From: SAR86 cluster bacterium
GTDB taxonomy: Bacteria; Pseudomonadota; Gammaproteobacteria; Pseudomonadales; Pseudohongiellaceae
Length of the DNA stretch: 64,000 nucleotides
Reading direction: 5' to 3'
Assembly: GCA_002401885.1 (NCBI GenBank)
Contig: NVUL01000001.1
Location: 32,966 to 96,965 of the forward strand
The notes below the pieces were generated by a model, which ran no database searches, had not been told where the DNA came from, and saw nothing but the letters and a program-made list of their open reading frames with translations. Of the stretch, positions 21,908 to 32,791 are shown one piece after another (positions within the stretch are counted from its first letter, which is position 1; each line of letters begins with the position of its first letter). A program made the translations under genes and the position numbers.

Positions 21908-22213
21908 CTACCAGCTGGCCTTGGTTAAACCAGGCACATCGCCGCGCATTGCTGCTTCGCGCAACTTATTACGGCACAAACCAAATTTACGATACACACC
22001 ATGAGGGCGACCTGTAATCTGGCATCTTCGTCGCTGACGAACTGGGCTGGCATCACGAGGCAGTTTTTGCAACTTAACCTGTGCTTCCCATCTCTCGTCA
22101 TCACTAGCATTAACATCATTGAGAACAGCCTTTATAGCAGCACGCTTGGCAGCAAATTTCTCTACTGTCTTAGTACGCTTGTTCTCTCTAGCTATCATTG
22201 AAGTCTTAGCCAT
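21908..22213 (-). CDS. rpsN: 30S ribosomal protein S14
   Basis: [12 protein letters not shown]-type core ([26 protein letters not shown]). Confidence 0.98.
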   Translation of the reverse strand: MAKTSMIARENKRTKTVEKFAAKRAAIKAVLNDVNASDDERWEAQVKLQKLPRDASPVRQRRRCQITGRPHGVYRKFGLCRNKLREAAMRGDVPGLTKASW

Positions 22214-22215
22214 TA

Positions 22216-22884
22216 TTAAGAGTCCTTTTCTTCATCAGTTGCAGGCGCGTCTACCGCTGCAGGTGTTTCTTCTACTGCAACGATGGCTGGCGCAACTGGC
22301 GCTGCCTCTGCTTTTTGTTCGTCAGCAACAGGTGCTAAGTTTCTAAACGGAAAGCGCATTGCCCTTAAGAGTGCACGGCCTTCGTCGTCGCTTTCTGCTG
22401 TTGTGGTAATAGCGATATCCAGACCGCGCAATGTATCGATCTTGTCGTAGTCGATCTCTGGGAAAATAATCTGCTCTGTAACGCCCATAGCATAGTTGCC
22501 ACGGCCGTCAAAAGACTTAGGATTCAGACCACGGAAATCTCTAATACGTGGAATCGAAATACCAACCAATCTTTCCAAGAAGTCATACATACGCTCACCA
22601 CGAAGTGTAACCTTACAACCTACAGGCCAACCTTCACGAACCTTGAATGCAGCAACAGACTTTCGCGCCTTCGTGATCACTACTTTCTGTCCGCAAATCT
22701 GAGTTAGATCGTTAGCCGCATTTTCAAGAACCTTCTTGTCTGTCAATGCCTCACCAACACCCATATTTAGCACAACCTTAGTAATCTTAGGCACGCGCAT
22801 AGGATTGTCATAACCAAATTCTTTGGTTAGAGCGGGTATTACTTCTTTCTTATAAAATTCTTTAAACTGAGCCATGCTTGGCAA
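22216..22884 (-). CDS. rplE: 50S ribosomal protein L5 with ~40 aa Ala/Glu-rich C-terminal extension
   Basis: [37 protein letters not shown]; extension [41 protein letters not shown]. Confidence 0.97.
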   Translation of the reverse strand: MPSMAQFKEFYKKEVIPALTKEFGYDNPMRVPKITKVVLNMGVGEALTDKKVLENAANDLTQICGQKVVITKARKSVAAFKVREGWPVGCKVTLRGERMYDFLERLVGISIPRIRDFRGLNPKSFDGRGNYAMGVTEQIIFPEIDYDKIDTLRGLDIAITTTAESDDEGRALLRAMRFPFRNLAPVADEQKAEAAPVAPAIVAVEETPAAVDAPATDEEKDS

Positions 22885-22894
22885 CCTACCGTTA

Positions 22895-23209
22895 TTAATC
22901 TATATCTTGACCGTTTGACTTAAAGACACGCTTCTTATCGCCATCTTCAAGCACCTGAATACCAACGCGGTCTGCCTTGTTAGTCTCAGAATTAAAAATG
23001 GCAACGTTCGAAATACTAAGCGCTGCCTCTTTCTCAACAATTCCACCAGCCTGACCCGCGTTAGGGTTTGGCTTAGTGTGACGTTTAACCATGTTCACAC
23101 CATGAACGATTACTCGATCAGTACCAACGAGACGGGAAATAGTTCCGCGTTTACCCTTGTCTTTGCCAGTGATTACTATCACTTCATCATCACGTTTAAG
23201 TTTGCGCAT
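22895..23209 (-). CDS. rplX: 50S ribosomal protein L24
   Basis: [23 protein letters not shown]. Confidence 0.98.
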   Translation of the reverse strand: MRKLKRDDEVIVITGKDKGKRGTISRLVGTDRVIVHGVNMVKRHTKPNPNAGQAGGIVEKEAALSISNVAIFNSETNKADRVGIQVLEDGDKKRVFKSNGQDID

Positions 23210-23287
23210 TTCCTGCCCTTGCCTCTATAACTCTATCTTGTTTACGATAACTCTATTCAGTTGGCGCAAAATCGAATCTATTAACGC

Positions 23288-23656
23288 CTAAAGTACTTCT
23301 GGCGCCAATGAAATAATTCGCATAAATTTTTCATTTCGCAGCTCTCTCGTAACCGGACCGAAAACACGGGTGCCGATTGGAGCTTGCTGCGCGTTCAATA
23401 AGATCGCCGCGTTGTCGTCGAAACGAATCTGAGAACCATCACCGCGTCGAACACCTTTCTTAGTGCGTACGACCAACGCAGTCAGTACCTGACCCTTCTT
23501 TACCTTACCGCGTGGAATCGCTTCCTTGACGGTAACTTTAATCATGTCGCCAATGTGAGCGTAACGACGATGAGACCCGCCCAACACCTTAATACACATT
23601 ACGCGTCTAGCGCCGCTGTTATCCGCGACATCTAAGTAAGACTGCACTTGAATCAT
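23288..23656 (-). CDS. rplN: 50S ribosomal protein L14
   Basis: [28 protein letters not shown]. Confidence 0.99.
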   Translation of the reverse strand: MIQVQSYLDVADNSGARRVMCIKVLGGSHRRYAHIGDMIKVTVKEAIPRGKVKKGQVLTALVVRTKKGVRRGDGSQIRFDDNAAILLNAQQAPIGTRVFGPVTRELRNEKFMRIISLAPEVL

Positions 23657-23711
23657 CGATCCACTCCAGTTGCATTCGCTGTCGAATGCAAACTCTTAAT
23701 CTAAAGCTAAT

Positions 23712-23987
23712 TTAAACTTGCGCTGCCCGCTCGTCTATTGACACCAAAGACCAAGACTTTGTCTTGGACAGAGGACGCACTTCCTTAATTGTTACTTCAT
23801 CGCCTGGCAAACAGTCGTTGTTCGCATCATGCGCATGAATCTTCGTAGACCGTTTGATGATCTTTCCATATACCGGGTGTGTTACCCGACGCTCTACGAG
23901 CACAACGATGGACTTGTCCATCTTGTTGCTGATTACCTTCCCAGAGGTCGTACGAGCAGTTTTCTCGATGTTCTCAGTAGCCGACAT
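23712..23987 (-). CDS. rpsQ: 30S ribosomal protein S17
   Basis: [34 protein letters not shown]. Confidence 0.98.
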   Translation of the reverse strand: MSATENIEKTARTTSGKVISNKMDKSIVVLVERRVTHPVYGKIIKRSTKIHAHDANNDCLPGDEVTIKEVRPLSKTKSWSLVSIDERAAQV

Positions 23988-23989
23988 AT

Positions 23990-24187
23990 CTATGATCCAC
24001 TTTTCTGTTTTTCGGTGATAATGGTTTTCACGCGAGAAATATCCCTGCGCACAGCACCAATCAAGTGAACCTGGCTCAACTGACCAGTACCATTCTGCAT
24101 ACGGTAGTTAAACTGATCTTTATGAAGATCCTGCAATTGTGTCTGCAGTTCCTCTACCGACTTTTCTCTCAACTCACTGGCTTTCAT
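23990..24187 (-). CDS. rpmC: 50S ribosomal protein L29
   Basis: [19 protein letters not shown]17-L29-L16 order. Confidence 0.97.
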   Translation of the reverse strand: MKASELREKSVEELQTQLQDLHKDQFNYRMQNGTGQLSQVHLIGAVRRDISRVKTIITEKQKSGS

Positions 24188-24600
24188 TACATTACCGTCC
24201 GCTTTACGAAGACTGTTTCAAAAGGCAATTTGGCGGCTGCCAAATCAAAGGCTTCGCGAGCCACGCTTTCTTCAACACCTTCCATTTCAAACATAATTCT
24301 TCCTGGCTGAATCTGGGCTACCCAGTACTCAACGTTACCCTTGCCTTTACCCTGTCTGACCTCAAGAGGCTTCTGTGTAATAGGCTTGTCGGGAAATACA
24401 CGAATCCAAATCTTTCCGCCACGTTTTACGTGTCTAGTCATTGCTCGACGAGCAGCTTCGATCTGGCGTGCAGTCAATCGTCCACGTGATATGGCTTTCA
24501 AACCATAATCACCAAAATCTACGTTGCTGCCTCTATGTGAAAGACCACGGTTGCGGCCCTTCATCATCTTGCGAAATTTTGTGCGCTTTGGTTGTAACAC
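24187..24600 (-). CDS. rplP: 50S ribosomal protein L16
   Basis: [19 protein letters not shown]. Confidence 0.99.
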   Translation of the reverse strand: MLQPKRTKFRKMMKGRNRGLSHRGSNVDFGDYGLKAISRGRLTARQIEAARRAMTRHVKRGGKIWIRVFPDKPITQKPLEVRQGKGKGNVEYWVAQIQPGRIMFEMEGVEESVAREAFDLAAAKLPFETVFVKRTVM

Positions 24601-24606
24601 GTCTCT

Positions 24607-25287
24607 TTACCCTTGGTTGGTTTTAGCAGGAGCAGGAGCAGGCACAATTGCCTCTTCTAGATCCAAAACCTCACCTTTAAATATCCAAACCTTTACGCCA
24701 ATCAAGCCATAAGTAGTGCTTGCCTCAGCAGTTCCGTAATCGATATCCGCTCTGAGTGTATGCAAAGGTACGCGACCTTCTCTGTACCATTCAGAACGTG
24801 CAATCTCAGCACCACCTAAACGACCACCCACTTGTATCTTTATGCCTTGAGCACCCTGTCGCATTGCATTCTGTACGGCACGCTTCATGGCGCGACGAAA
24901 CATCACACGACGCTCTAACTGCGAAGCAACACCGTCTGCCACCAATTGTGCATCTAAGTCTGGCTTGCGAATTTCTTCGATATTGATCTGCACGGGTACA
25001 CCCATCTTTGCAGTCAATGTATTGCGAAGCGCTTCAACGTCTTCGCCTTTCTTGCCAATCACGATACCTGGTCGCGCAGTGTAGATCGTAATCTTGGCTG
25101 TTTTCGCAGGACGCTCTATCTCAACTCTGGAAACGGACGCACTCGCCAACTTCTTCTTAATGAAATCTCTAACCTTAAGATCCACAAGCAAGTTTTCTGC
25201 GTACTCTTTTCCCTCGGCATACCACACAGAAGTGTGCTTCTTAACTATGCCAAGTCGAATTCCAGTTGGATGTACTTTTTGACCCAT
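24607..25287 (-). CDS. rpsC: 30S ribosomal protein S3
   Basis: [24 protein letters not shown]. Confidence 0.99.
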   Translation of the reverse strand: MGQKVHPTGIRLGIVKKHTSVWYAEGKEYAENLLVDLKVRDFIKKKLASASVSRVEIERPAKTAKITIYTARPGIVIGKKGEDVEALRNTLTAKMGVPVQINIEEIRKPDLDAQLVADGVASQLERRVMFRRAMKRAVQNAMRQGAQGIKIQVGGRLGGAEIARSEWYREGRVPLHTLRADIDYGTAEASTTYGLIGVKVWIFKGEVLDLEEAIVPAPAPAKTNQG

Positions 25288-25296
25288 CTGATACCC

Positions 25297-25632
25297 CTAG
25301 CTATCTGCGACTGTGATTGTTATGTGACATGAACGCTTAAGAATTCGATCAGCGCGGCCCTTTGCTCTTGGCATAATGCGTTTCATCGTCATGCCCTCAT
25401 CAACCATAATCGTTGATACTTTCAATTCATCTACGTCAGCACCTTCATTGTGCTCCGCATTTGCTATTGCCGAATTCAATACTTTCTTAATGATTTCAGC
25501 GCCTTTCTTAGGACTGTACGTCAACACCAACAAAGCTTCTTCAACAGCCTTGCCGCGTATTTGATCAGCTACAAGTCGCGCTTTCTGAGCGGAGAGACGT
25601 GCACCTTTTAATCTTGCTTGAACTTCCATCAC
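25297..25632 (-). CDS. rplV: 50S ribosomal protein L22
   Basis: [23 protein letters not shown]...[20 protein letters not shown]. Confidence 0.98.
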   Translation of the reverse strand: MMEVQARLKGARLSAQKARLVADQIRGKAVEEALLVLTYSPKKGAEIIKKVLNSAIANAEHNEGADVDELKVSTIMVDEGMTMKRIMPRAKGRADRILKRSCHITITVADS

Positions 25633-25642
25633 AGACCCCTAA

Positions 25643-25915
25643 TTACCGTGCCTTCTTATCAGCGTTATGACCGCGATAAGTGCGAGTTATAGAGAACTCA
25701 CCTAGCTTATGACCGACCATGTCTTCATTAATGGAGACTGGCACATGCTGTCGCCCATTATGGACGGCGATGGTCAAACCAATCATGTCCGGAGAAACCA
25801 TTGAACGTCGTGACCAAGTTTTGATTGGACGCTTGTCGTTATTCTCTGATGCGGTCTGCACCTTCTTCATTAGATGAAGATCGATGAAAGGACCTTTTTT
25901 TAGCGAACGTGGCAC
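25643..25915 (-). CDS. rpsS: 30S ribosomal protein S19
   Basis: [19 protein letters not shown]. Confidence 0.99.
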   Translation of the reverse strand: MPRSLKKGPFIDLHLMKKVQTASENNDKRPIKTWSRRSMVSPDMIGLTIAVHNGRQHVPVSINEDMVGHKLGEFSITRTYRGHNADKKAR

Positions 25916-25938
25916 TAGTGAATACCTCTACTGAAGCC

Positions 25939-26769
25939 TTAGCGGCTTGAATTTCTGCGACGAACAATCATGTTATTCGTGCGCTTGTTAGTTCTAGTTT
26001 TAAAACCCTTAGTCTTCGTGCCCCAAGGTGAAACTGGGTGACGGCCGCCGGAAGTTCTTCCCTCACCACCACCATGTGGGTGATCTACTGGGTTCATGGC
26101 AACACCACGAACTGTAGGTCTTACACCTCTCCAACGCTTAGCACCCGCTTTACCGAGTGAGCGCAATGAGTGCTCGGAGTTAGACACTTCGCCTATCGTC
26201 GCGCGGCAGTCGCTCAACACCTTACGCATTTCGCCAGAGCGAAGACGAAGTGTTGCGTAGTTGCCTTCTCGTGCTACTAGCTGCAAAGAAGTACCAGCGC
26301 TGCGAGCAATTTGCGCGCCTTTACCCGGCTTCAACTCGCAGCAATGAACCGTACTACCTAGTGGCACGTTTCTAAGAGGCAAACAATTGCCAACTTTGAT
26401 TGCAGCATCTTCACCAGATATAACTGCATCGCCAGCTTTAACCTTGCCAGGCGCAATTATATAGCGACGTTCGCCATCGGCGTACAACAACAATGCGATA
26501 TTCGCGGAGCGGTTTGGATCGTATTCCAGACGCTCAACCTTCGCCACAATTCCATCTTTGTTTCTCTTGAAATCGATGATGCGGTATTTCTGCTTGTGCC
26601 CACCGCCTATATGACGCGTGGTGATGCGACCTTTGTTATTTCTACCGCCAGATTTTGACTTAGCAGCAGTTAGAGGCGCATACGGTTCGCCTTTATGTAG
26701 ATCGGGATGAACAACCTTGACGACGAAACGACGTCCTGGTGAAGTAGGTTTACACTTTACAACTGGCAT
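25939..26769 (-). CDS. rplB: 50S ribosomal protein L2
   Basis: [15 protein letters not shown]...[18 protein letters not shown]. Confidence 0.99.
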   Translation of the reverse strand: MPVVKCKPTSPGRRFVVKVVHPDLHKGEPYAPLTAAKSKSGGRNNKGRITTRHIGGGHKQKYRIIDFKRNKDGIVAKVERLEYDPNRSANIALLLYADGERRYIIAPGKVKAGDAVISGEDAAIKVGNCLPLRNVPLGSTVHCCELKPGKGAQIARSAGTSLQLVAREGNYATLRLRSGEMRKVLSDCRATIGEVSNSEHSLRSLGKAGAKRWRGVRPTVRGVAMNPVDHPHGGGEGRTSGGRHPVSPWGTKTKGFKTRTNKRTNNMIVRRRNSSR

Positions 26770-26780
26770 GACTTACCCCT

Positions 26781-27080
26781 TTACCCGATGTCCGCAAAGT
26801 CAATTTCATGACCCGCTTCAAGTCTGACATACGCCTTCTTCCAATCGGAGCGACGTCTAATTTTTCCCTTCGGAGTGCGCTTGGTCTTTCCTTTAACCAC
26901 TAGCACCTGCAAGTCAGCAACAACAACATTGAATATTGTCTCTACAGCTGTCTTGATCTCTGATTTTGTAGCATCTGTCGTGACCTTGAACGCGTACTGG
27001 TTATTCAACTCACCCATGATGGTGGTCTTTTCAGATACGTGTGGTCCGAGAATTACTGAATAGATTCTTTCAACGTTCAT
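26781..27080 (-). CDS. rplW: 50S ribosomal protein L23
   Basis: [16 protein letters not shown]...[17 protein letters not shown]. Confidence 0.98.
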   Translation of the reverse strand: MNVERIYSVILGPHVSEKTTIMGELNNQYAFKVTTDATKSEIKTAVETIFNVVVADLQVLVVKGKTKRTPKGKIRRRSDWKKAYVRLEAGHEIDFADIG

Positions 27081-27697
27081 GCCAACATCTCCTCTACTTT
27101 CTTCAATGCGGAGACTGTAATCAGCACATTCTCGAAGCCGATCAGACTAACCGGATCGAGACCAGTAACATCCAACACATCAACCTTGTGAAGGTTGCGA
27201 GCTGCGAGATACAGGTTCTTTTCTACTTGATCGGAAATAATGAGGACGTTATCTAATTCAAATTCTTTTAGCTTGCTAACGAGCGCCTGAGTCTTATGTG
27301 AATCCAGTGCGAATTCGTTAACCGCGAACAATCTGTCTTGGCGAATTAGCTCAGACAGAATGCACTGCATCGCGCCGCGATACATTTTCTTATTGAGTTT
27401 CTTAGAGTGATCTGCAGGACGTGCAGCAAAGGTAACACCGCCGCCGCGCCAGATTGGAGATCGAATAGTTCCAGCACGTGCTCGGCCAGTACCCTTTTGA
27501 CGCCAAGGCTTACGACCGCCTCCGCGAACTTCAGAACGAGTTTTCTGCTTAACTGAACCCTGTCGGGCGCCAGCCATATAGGTTACAACAGTCTGATGGA
27601 CTAAAGGCTCGTTATAGGCCTTGCTAAAAGACTCGTCTGAGAGTGAAACTGTTTCTTTGCCCGTCTTCTTGCCGGGCAACGCAAGATTTAATTCCAT
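27077..27697 (-). CDS. rplD: 50S ribosomal protein L4
   Basis: [29 protein letters not shown]. Confidence 0.98.
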   Translation of the reverse strand: MELNLALPGKKTGKETVSLSDESFSKAYNEPLVHQTVVTYMAGARQGSVKQKTRSEVRGGGRKPWRQKGTGRARAGTIRSPIWRGGGVTFAARPADHSKKLNKKMYRGAMQCILSELIRQDRLFAVNEFALDSHKTQALVSKLKEFELDNVLIISDQVEKNLYLAARNLHKVDVLDVTGLDPVSLIGFENVLITVSALKKVEEMLA

Positions 27698-27700
27698 TGC

Positions 27701-28339
27701 TTACCCCTTTGCCTTGACGGCTGGACGAACGATTACGTTTGAACCGGTAGCACCTGGCAGTGCACCTTTAATAAGAAGAAGATTGTTTTCTAAATCAACT
27801 CTTACTACTTCTAAAGATTGGGTTGTATGCCTAACGTTACCCATCTGACCCGCCATTTTCTTTCCCTTCCATACTCGACCTGGCGTCTGACACTGGCCGA
27901 TAGAACCAGGTGCACGGTGAGATAGCGAGTTACCGTGGGTGGCATCCTGCATTTGGAAATTATGTCGCTTAACGGCGCCCTGAAAACCTTTACCTTTCGA
28001 GGTGCCAGTTACATCTACCATCTGGCCAACTTCGAACTGATCAACTTTGAACTCACTACCCATTTCGATCTCAGCTGTGTCCGCTACGCGGAATTCCCAA
28101 AGACCGGAACCGGCTTCGGTGCTCGCCTTGGCAAAATGGCCCGCCATTCCTTTCGACACACGTGAAGCACGACGCGATCCAGTAGTAACCTGAATGGCGC
28201 TATAACCGTCAACATCGGGAGTCTTAACTTGTGTGACCCGGTTAGGTTGTACTTCCACAACCGTAACGGGGACAGATGTACCCTGTTCAGTGAAAATGCG
28301 GGTCATACCGCTTTTTCGACCGACTAATCCAATCGACAT
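27701..28339 (-). CDS. rplC: 50S ribosomal protein L3
   Basis: [30 protein letters not shown]; start trimmed to 28339. Confidence 0.98.
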   Translation of the reverse strand: MSIGLVGRKSGMTRIFTEQGTSVPVTVVEVQPNRVTQVKTPDVDGYSAIQVTTGSRRASRVSKGMAGHFAKASTEAGSGLWEFRVADTAEIEMGSEFKVDQFEVGQMVDVTGTSKGKGFQGAVKRHNFQMQDATHGNSLSHRAPGSIGQCQTPGRVWKGKKMAGQMGNVRHTTQSLEVVRVDLENNLLLIKGALPGATGSNVIVRPAVKAKG

Positions 28340-28446
28340 TTTTCTAGACCTCATCGTGCAAGGGGCTAAACCCGCTATGGCCGCTGACGCGTTACACTAT
28401 GCTCACTACCGCATGGGTAGCTAATAGTTCAGTGCGCCAGAACTTT

Positions 28447-28481
28447 AAAAAAAGGGCAAAGAGGACTGAATGCTCTTTGCC
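28447..28481 (-). terminator. Strong intrinsic terminator/attenuator between rpsJ and rplC
   Basis: Minus strand GGCAAAGAG-cattcagtc-CTCTTTGCC-CTTTTTTT: 9 bp perfect stem followed by C and T7. Confidence 0.85.
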
Positions 28482-28504
28482 TGGTTATGTTTTACTCAGT
28501 CTGA

Positions 28505-28816
<312 letters not shown>

Positions 28817-29046
28817 CTACTTCGAGCTCCAAAAAATTCTTTAATATTAATAAGTTACTGAACGTTTCTCGTTTGGCATTTGATTAATAGCCAAATAAGG
28901 GATGCGAATATTAAGGTTTTGGCCCTATCCTGTCAAGGAATAACCGCCTGAAAGCCGCTTTTTCTCTGACTTTAGGGCATATTACTCAAGTTCACCTCAG
29001 CCTAATTACTTCGCTGTTCTAGGCAGCAGTTTGAAGTATTGGGTTT

Positions 29047-29475
29047 CGCTGCGATTAAAGACCAGCGCCGAGCGAAGCGGAATGACAAAACCCGCCACCA
29101 GTCGAAAGGTGAACACCCGATAGCTCCAGTCCTTTCGACTCCCCTGCAACGTTTAGGCGGAACGGTTATGGCATGTAGCGTAGCGAGGGCACCCCAGAGG
29201 GGCGCGGTCTGCAGCGAAATCCGATGCCTCAAACTGTAGCCGACCAGCCTTCCAATTTGCCTAGTCCTATTTTTCAGATATCTCGGAGCTCGCAGCATTG
29301 CCGTTTGCTGCAGGCCTGCCTATATCCGTATTCTTCTTTCTGACATTTCCCTTAGATATTCATTGAAGTCAGCGCATAGGCTCTATCTTCAGGTCAGCTC
29401 TCCTCCGGGGTGCCCTCGCTGCACAAAATGCCCAAGGTCATTTTGCTCCGCTCGGCGCTGGCCTCTATCGCAGCC
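29047..29475. repeat. Intergenic region with degenerate long-range inverted repeat arms plus an internal hairpin
   Basis: 29047-29086 (gctgcgattaaagaccagcgccgagcgaagcggaatgac) is similar to the reverse complement of 29437-29475; 29171-29203 (gcgtagcgagggcaccccagagg) is similar to the reverse complement of 29401-29431; perfect 10 bp IR agtcgaaagg/cctttcgact at 29100-29140. Confidence 0.7.
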
Positions 29476-29504
29476 AACGACAACACTGCGAACTCCCTGA
29501 AAAC

Positions 29505-29541
29505 GAAGAAGCCAGCGCTCCTTTCGGAGGGCTGGCTTCTA
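29505..29541 (-). terminator. Hairpin downstream of tuf, probable terminator
   Basis: gaagccagcgctcctttcggagggctggcttc. Confidence 0.65.
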
Positions 29542-29557
29542 TATTCAGATTTTCGAT

Positions 29558-30751
29558 TTACTCGATGATCTTAACTACAACGCCTGCGCCTACTGTACGA
29601 CCACCCTCTCGGATAGCAAAACGTAGACCGTCATCCATCGCGATCGGAGCAATCAACGTCACAACCATGTTCACGTTGTCACCAGGCATTACCATCTCAA
29701 CGCCTTCTGGTAGCTCACAAGCGCCTGTCACGTCCGTGGTGCGGAAGTAAAACTGGGGTCTGTAGCCTTTGAAGAATGGCGTATGACGTCCACCTTCATC
29801 CTTGTTCAAAATATACACTTCAGCTTCGAACTTCGTGTGTGGCGTTACAGATCCGGGCTTACCCAAAACCTGACCGCGCTCAACTTCTTCACGCTTAGTT
29901 CCACGCAGTAGAACACCTACGTTCTCGCCTGCACGGCCTTCGTCCAACAACTTACGAAACATCTCAACACCCGTACAAACCGTCTTCTGAGTGTCTTTAA
30001 TTCCTACGATGTCTAGCTCGTCGCCAACATTAACAATGCCGCGCTCGATTCGGCCTGTTACCACAGTACCGCGACCGGAGATTGAGAACACGTCTTCGAT
30101 TGGCATCAAGAAAGGCTTCTCAACGTCACGAACCGGATCAGGGATGTAGCTGTCTAGAGTCTCAACCAGCTTCTGTACCGCAGGCATGCCGATATCAGAT
30201 GTGTCGCCTTCAAGCGCCTTAAGCGCTGAGCCGATAATGATAGGCGTGTCGTCACCTGGGAATTCGTATTGATCCAATAGCTCACGGATCTCCATCTCTA
30301 CCAATTCAATCAATTCTTCGTCATCAACCATGTCCGCTTTGTTCATGAACACAACGATGTAAGGAACGCCAACCTGCAAAGACAGCAGAATGTGCTCACG
30401 AGTCTGTGGCATAGGGCCGTCTGCAGCCGAACAAACCAAGATAGCGCCGTCCATCTGAGCAGCACCAGTGATCATGTTCTTTACGTAGTCGGCGTGACCT
30501 GGACAGTCAACGTGCGCGTAGTGACGGTTAGGCGAATCGTATTCAACGTGAGACGTGGAAATAGTAATTCCGCGCTCTCTTTCTTCTGGCGCATTATCGA
30601 TCTGCGAAAAATCACGTATTTCACCACCGCCCCATAATTCAGAACAGACCTTAGTCAAGGCCGCTGTCAACGTCGTCTTACCATGGTCAACGTGACCAAT
30701 TGTACCTACGTTAACGTGTAATTTATTTCTTTCGAATTTTTCCTTCGCCAT
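29558..30751 (-). CDS. tuf: Elongation factor Tu
   Basis: [33 protein letters not shown]; 397 aa. Confidence 0.99.
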   Translation of the reverse strand: MAKEKFERNKLHVNVGTIGHVDHGKTTLTAALTKVCSELWGGGEIRDFSQIDNAPEERERGITISTSHVEYDSPNRHYAHVDCPGHADYVKNMITGAAQMDGAILVCSAADGPMPQTREHILLSLQVGVPYIVVFMNKADMVDDEELIELVEMEIRELLDQYEFPGDDTPIIIGSALKALEGDTSDIGMPAVQKLVETLDSYIPDPVRDVEKPFLMPIEDVFSISGRGTVVTGRIERGIVNVGDELDIVGIKDTQKTVCTGVEMFRKLLDEGRAGENVGVLLRGTKREEVERGQVLGKPGSVTPHTKFEAEVYILNKDEGGRHTPFFKGYRPQFYFRTTDVTGACELPEGVEMVMPGDNVNMVVTLIAPIAMDDGLRFAIREGGRTVGAGVVVKIIE

Positions 30752-30810
30752 TTTCGACTGCCCCTATCTATTCTAAGCGTCATCAATTAATTTTGAATTA
30801 GGTCCTGTTT

Positions 30811-30831
30811 TTATAGTGAGAATCACTATAA
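30811..30831. promoter_or_regulatory. Perfect palindrome upstream of tuf
   Basis: TTATAGTGA-GAA-TCACTATAA between tRNA-Thr and tuf; function unknown. Confidence 0.5.
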
Positions 30832-30895
30832 AGAAACACTACCTGCTTCCGATCTATTTAAACTGCATACCTAAACTTTATACTGACCAAATGAA

Positions 30896-30971
30896 TGGTG
30901 CTCACACCCGGAGTTGAACCGGGGACCTCTTCATTACCAATGAAGTGCTCTACCGCCTGAGCTATGCGAGC
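30896..30971 (-). tRNA. tRNA-Thr(GGT)
   Basis: Cloverleaf: acceptor GCTCGCA/TGTGAGC, anticodon loop TTGGTAA, GGTTCAACTCC T-arm, encoded CCA. Confidence 0.95.
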
Positions 30972-31093
30972 CGCACATTAGTAATCTCAGCCCCTGTCCT
31001 GCAACCGACACTAACGTCGGCTTCCTCATGTATCGATCGAGCTACTCAGGTAGCTTGATCGCCGTGCTAAAAGTTCCAATTCTTTAGCTAAAT

Positions 31094-31167
31094 TGGAGCG
31101 GGTAGCGGGGATCGAACCCGCGTATCCAGCTTGGAAGGCTGGGGTTCTACCGCTGAACTATACCCGC
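31094..31167 (-). tRNA. tRNA-Gly(TCC)
   Basis: GCGGGTATAGTTCAGCGGTAGAACCCCAGCCTTCCAAGCTGGATACGCGGGTTCGATCCCCGCTACCCGCTCCA. Confidence 0.97.
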
Positions 31168-31201
31168 CTACAAAATCTACTCCCCCTAACTAGCAATGAG
31201 T

Positions 31202-31285
31202 TGGTGGAGGGGGGTGGATTTGAACCACCGAAGCTTGCGCGTCAGATTTACAGTCTGATCCCTTTGGCCACTCGGGAACCCCTCC
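31202..31285 (-). tRNA. tRNA-Tyr(GTA)
   Basis: GGAGGGGTTCCCGAGTGGCCAAAGGGATCAGACTGTAAATCTGACGCGCAAGCTTCGGTGGTTCAAATCCACCCCCCTCCACCA; long variable arm. Confidence 0.97.
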
Positions 31286-31339
31286 AACATGAACTTCCAA
31301 GGGTCAAATTCCCTGGCACTCTCACTCAGGAGCGGCATT

Positions 31340-32017
31340 TTATGGGAATTGAGTCCCTTGTGCAATCGTTTCGCAGAGATTTTCTGTAATGGTCAAATCG
31401 GGCCGACCGGCCGTCAATTCTAGCCATGCGGGGTTTTCTAAGACATATCGCTCCAGCACCTGCAATTGAACTTGGATTTCGCCAGTAGAACGCGGTATTT
31501 CTTCTATCTCTGGAGCATAACCCAGCCCCTGAACCCCATTGCGCGCTGCCTCAGCATTAGCTAGTTCGGAGAAAACGCCCAGCGCGATCCCGTTCTCCAA
31601 CATTCCTCGGGTGATTAGGTAGATTTCACTCTCCAATTCAGCCGCTATGAGGCTCTCACTCAGGCCATCTAAGGTAATAGTTGCGATCCTCCGCGAGGAC
31701 GCCGGAGGTATGAAAACCCGATATTGTGAGCTCAACGGATCGCCACTAAGACTCACATCGGAAGCGAATGCTGCGTCACCCAGCTCGGCGATCAAGCTGG
31801 AGGCGTCATCGATAGTGCTAAAACCCCCTATTGCGAAGCAATTCAGAGCGGGCTGAGCCGCGAGCTGCGCCTCATATTCACTCACCAGAGTTAAGCCACT
31901 GTTGAGCAGCTGCCTGGGAATGTTAGGCACTGGCGGGACAATGGGCTCCGCGCCATAGCGAACCCATGAAAAATAGCCGATATTAGCCAGTAAGAGAAAA
32001 ATAGCTATATAACGCAT
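31340..32017 (-). CDS. Membrane-anchored SPOR-like domain protein
   Basis: N-terminal TM, C-terminal YRVFIPPASSRR...GIALGVFSELANAEAARNGVQGLGY; downstream of coaX. Confidence 0.6.
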   Translation of the reverse strand: MRYIAIFLLLANIGYFSWVRYGAEPIVPPVPNIPRQLLNSGLTLVSEYEAQLAAQPALNCFAIGGFSTIDDASSLIAELGDAAFASDVSLSGDPLSSQYRVFIPPASSRRIATITLDGLSESLIAAELESEIYLITRGMLENGIALGVFSELANAEAARNGVQGLGYAPEIEEIPRSTGEIQVQLQVLERYVLENPAWLELTAGRPDLTITENLCETIAQGTQFP

Positions 32018-32020
32018 GAC

Positions 32021-32791
32021 CTAAGCTCGCTCTCGATCGCTGTCAGGGTATGGGCAAGCGACGTCGAGACCATCTAGAACAAGAGACGTGACAACCTCAC
32101 TGCATTCTAGGCCCGCTAACCCATGCAGCAATTCCGCATCTCCGCCTGCGAAGTAAATTTCGACACCGCTCGCACTACCTAATGACTCGCTTTGCTGTTC
32201 TATTGTTGCCAGCAATGCCGTCACTGTTCCATTAAATACGGCCTCATCTGTTGAATGCCCCAAACTTTGGGAATACGCGGAATAGTTGTCACTTAGCCGA
32301 ATCGCTGTATGTGATTCCAGGCTGCTGTGCATCAATCCTAAGCCGGGGATAATATAGCCGCCTAAATGCAGCCCCTGCTCATCGACCACGTCGATAGTGA
32401 ACGCGGTGCCACTATCTATAATCATGCAGGCACCGTCCGCCCTGCGATAAGCGGCTAACATGGCTAGCCACCTATCTATACCAAGCCTGCTGACGTCCGC
32501 ATACTGATTGGTTACGCCCCCGCAGCTTTGGGCTACCTTCGCCTGCACAAGATCTACTCGGTACTTCGCGCGCACCCAATCTTCGAGCTTCTTATTTACA
32601 TCATTGCCGCGAACACTGCACATGCGCGCCATCGTCATTGCTGCCTCTAGCTCTGTGACTCGCTGCAACTCTTCAAGCCCGGACACATGTCCTGCGTTGA
32701 TCACAGTCAAATTGCCCACTGCCAGCAGTCGCCATTTGATACGTGAATTGCCTACATCAAGTTCTAATATCATGTGCTGATTAATACTCAT
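32021..32791 (-). CDS. coaX: Type III pantothenate kinase
   Basis: MILELDVGNSRIKWRLL...GIDRWLAMLAAYRR...IIDSGTAFTIDVVDEQGLHLGGYIIPGL. Confidence 0.93.
   Translation of the reverse strand: MSINQHMILELDVGNSRIKWRLLAVGNLTVINAGHVSGLEELQRVTELEAAMTMARMCSVRGNDVNKKLEDWVRAKYRVDLVQAKVAQSCGGVTNQYADVSRLGIDRWLAMLAAYRRADGACMIIDSGTAFTIDVVDEQGLHLGGYIIPGLGLMHSSLESHTAIRLSDNYSAYSQSLGHSTDEAVFNGTVTALLATIEQQSESLGSASGVEIYFAGGDAELLHGLAGLECSEVVTSLVLDGLDVACPYPDSDRERA

Noticed and set aside
29002-29298. 98 aa and 66 aa ORFs between tuf and rpsJ
   Set aside because: They overlap an inverted-repeat region, lack recognisable domains and an obvious RBS
31093-31389. 98 aa plus-strand ORF MERVAGIEPAYPAWKAGVLPLNYTR...
   Set aside because: It is antisense translation across the tRNA-Gly and tRNA-Tyr genes, a known type of spurious ORF
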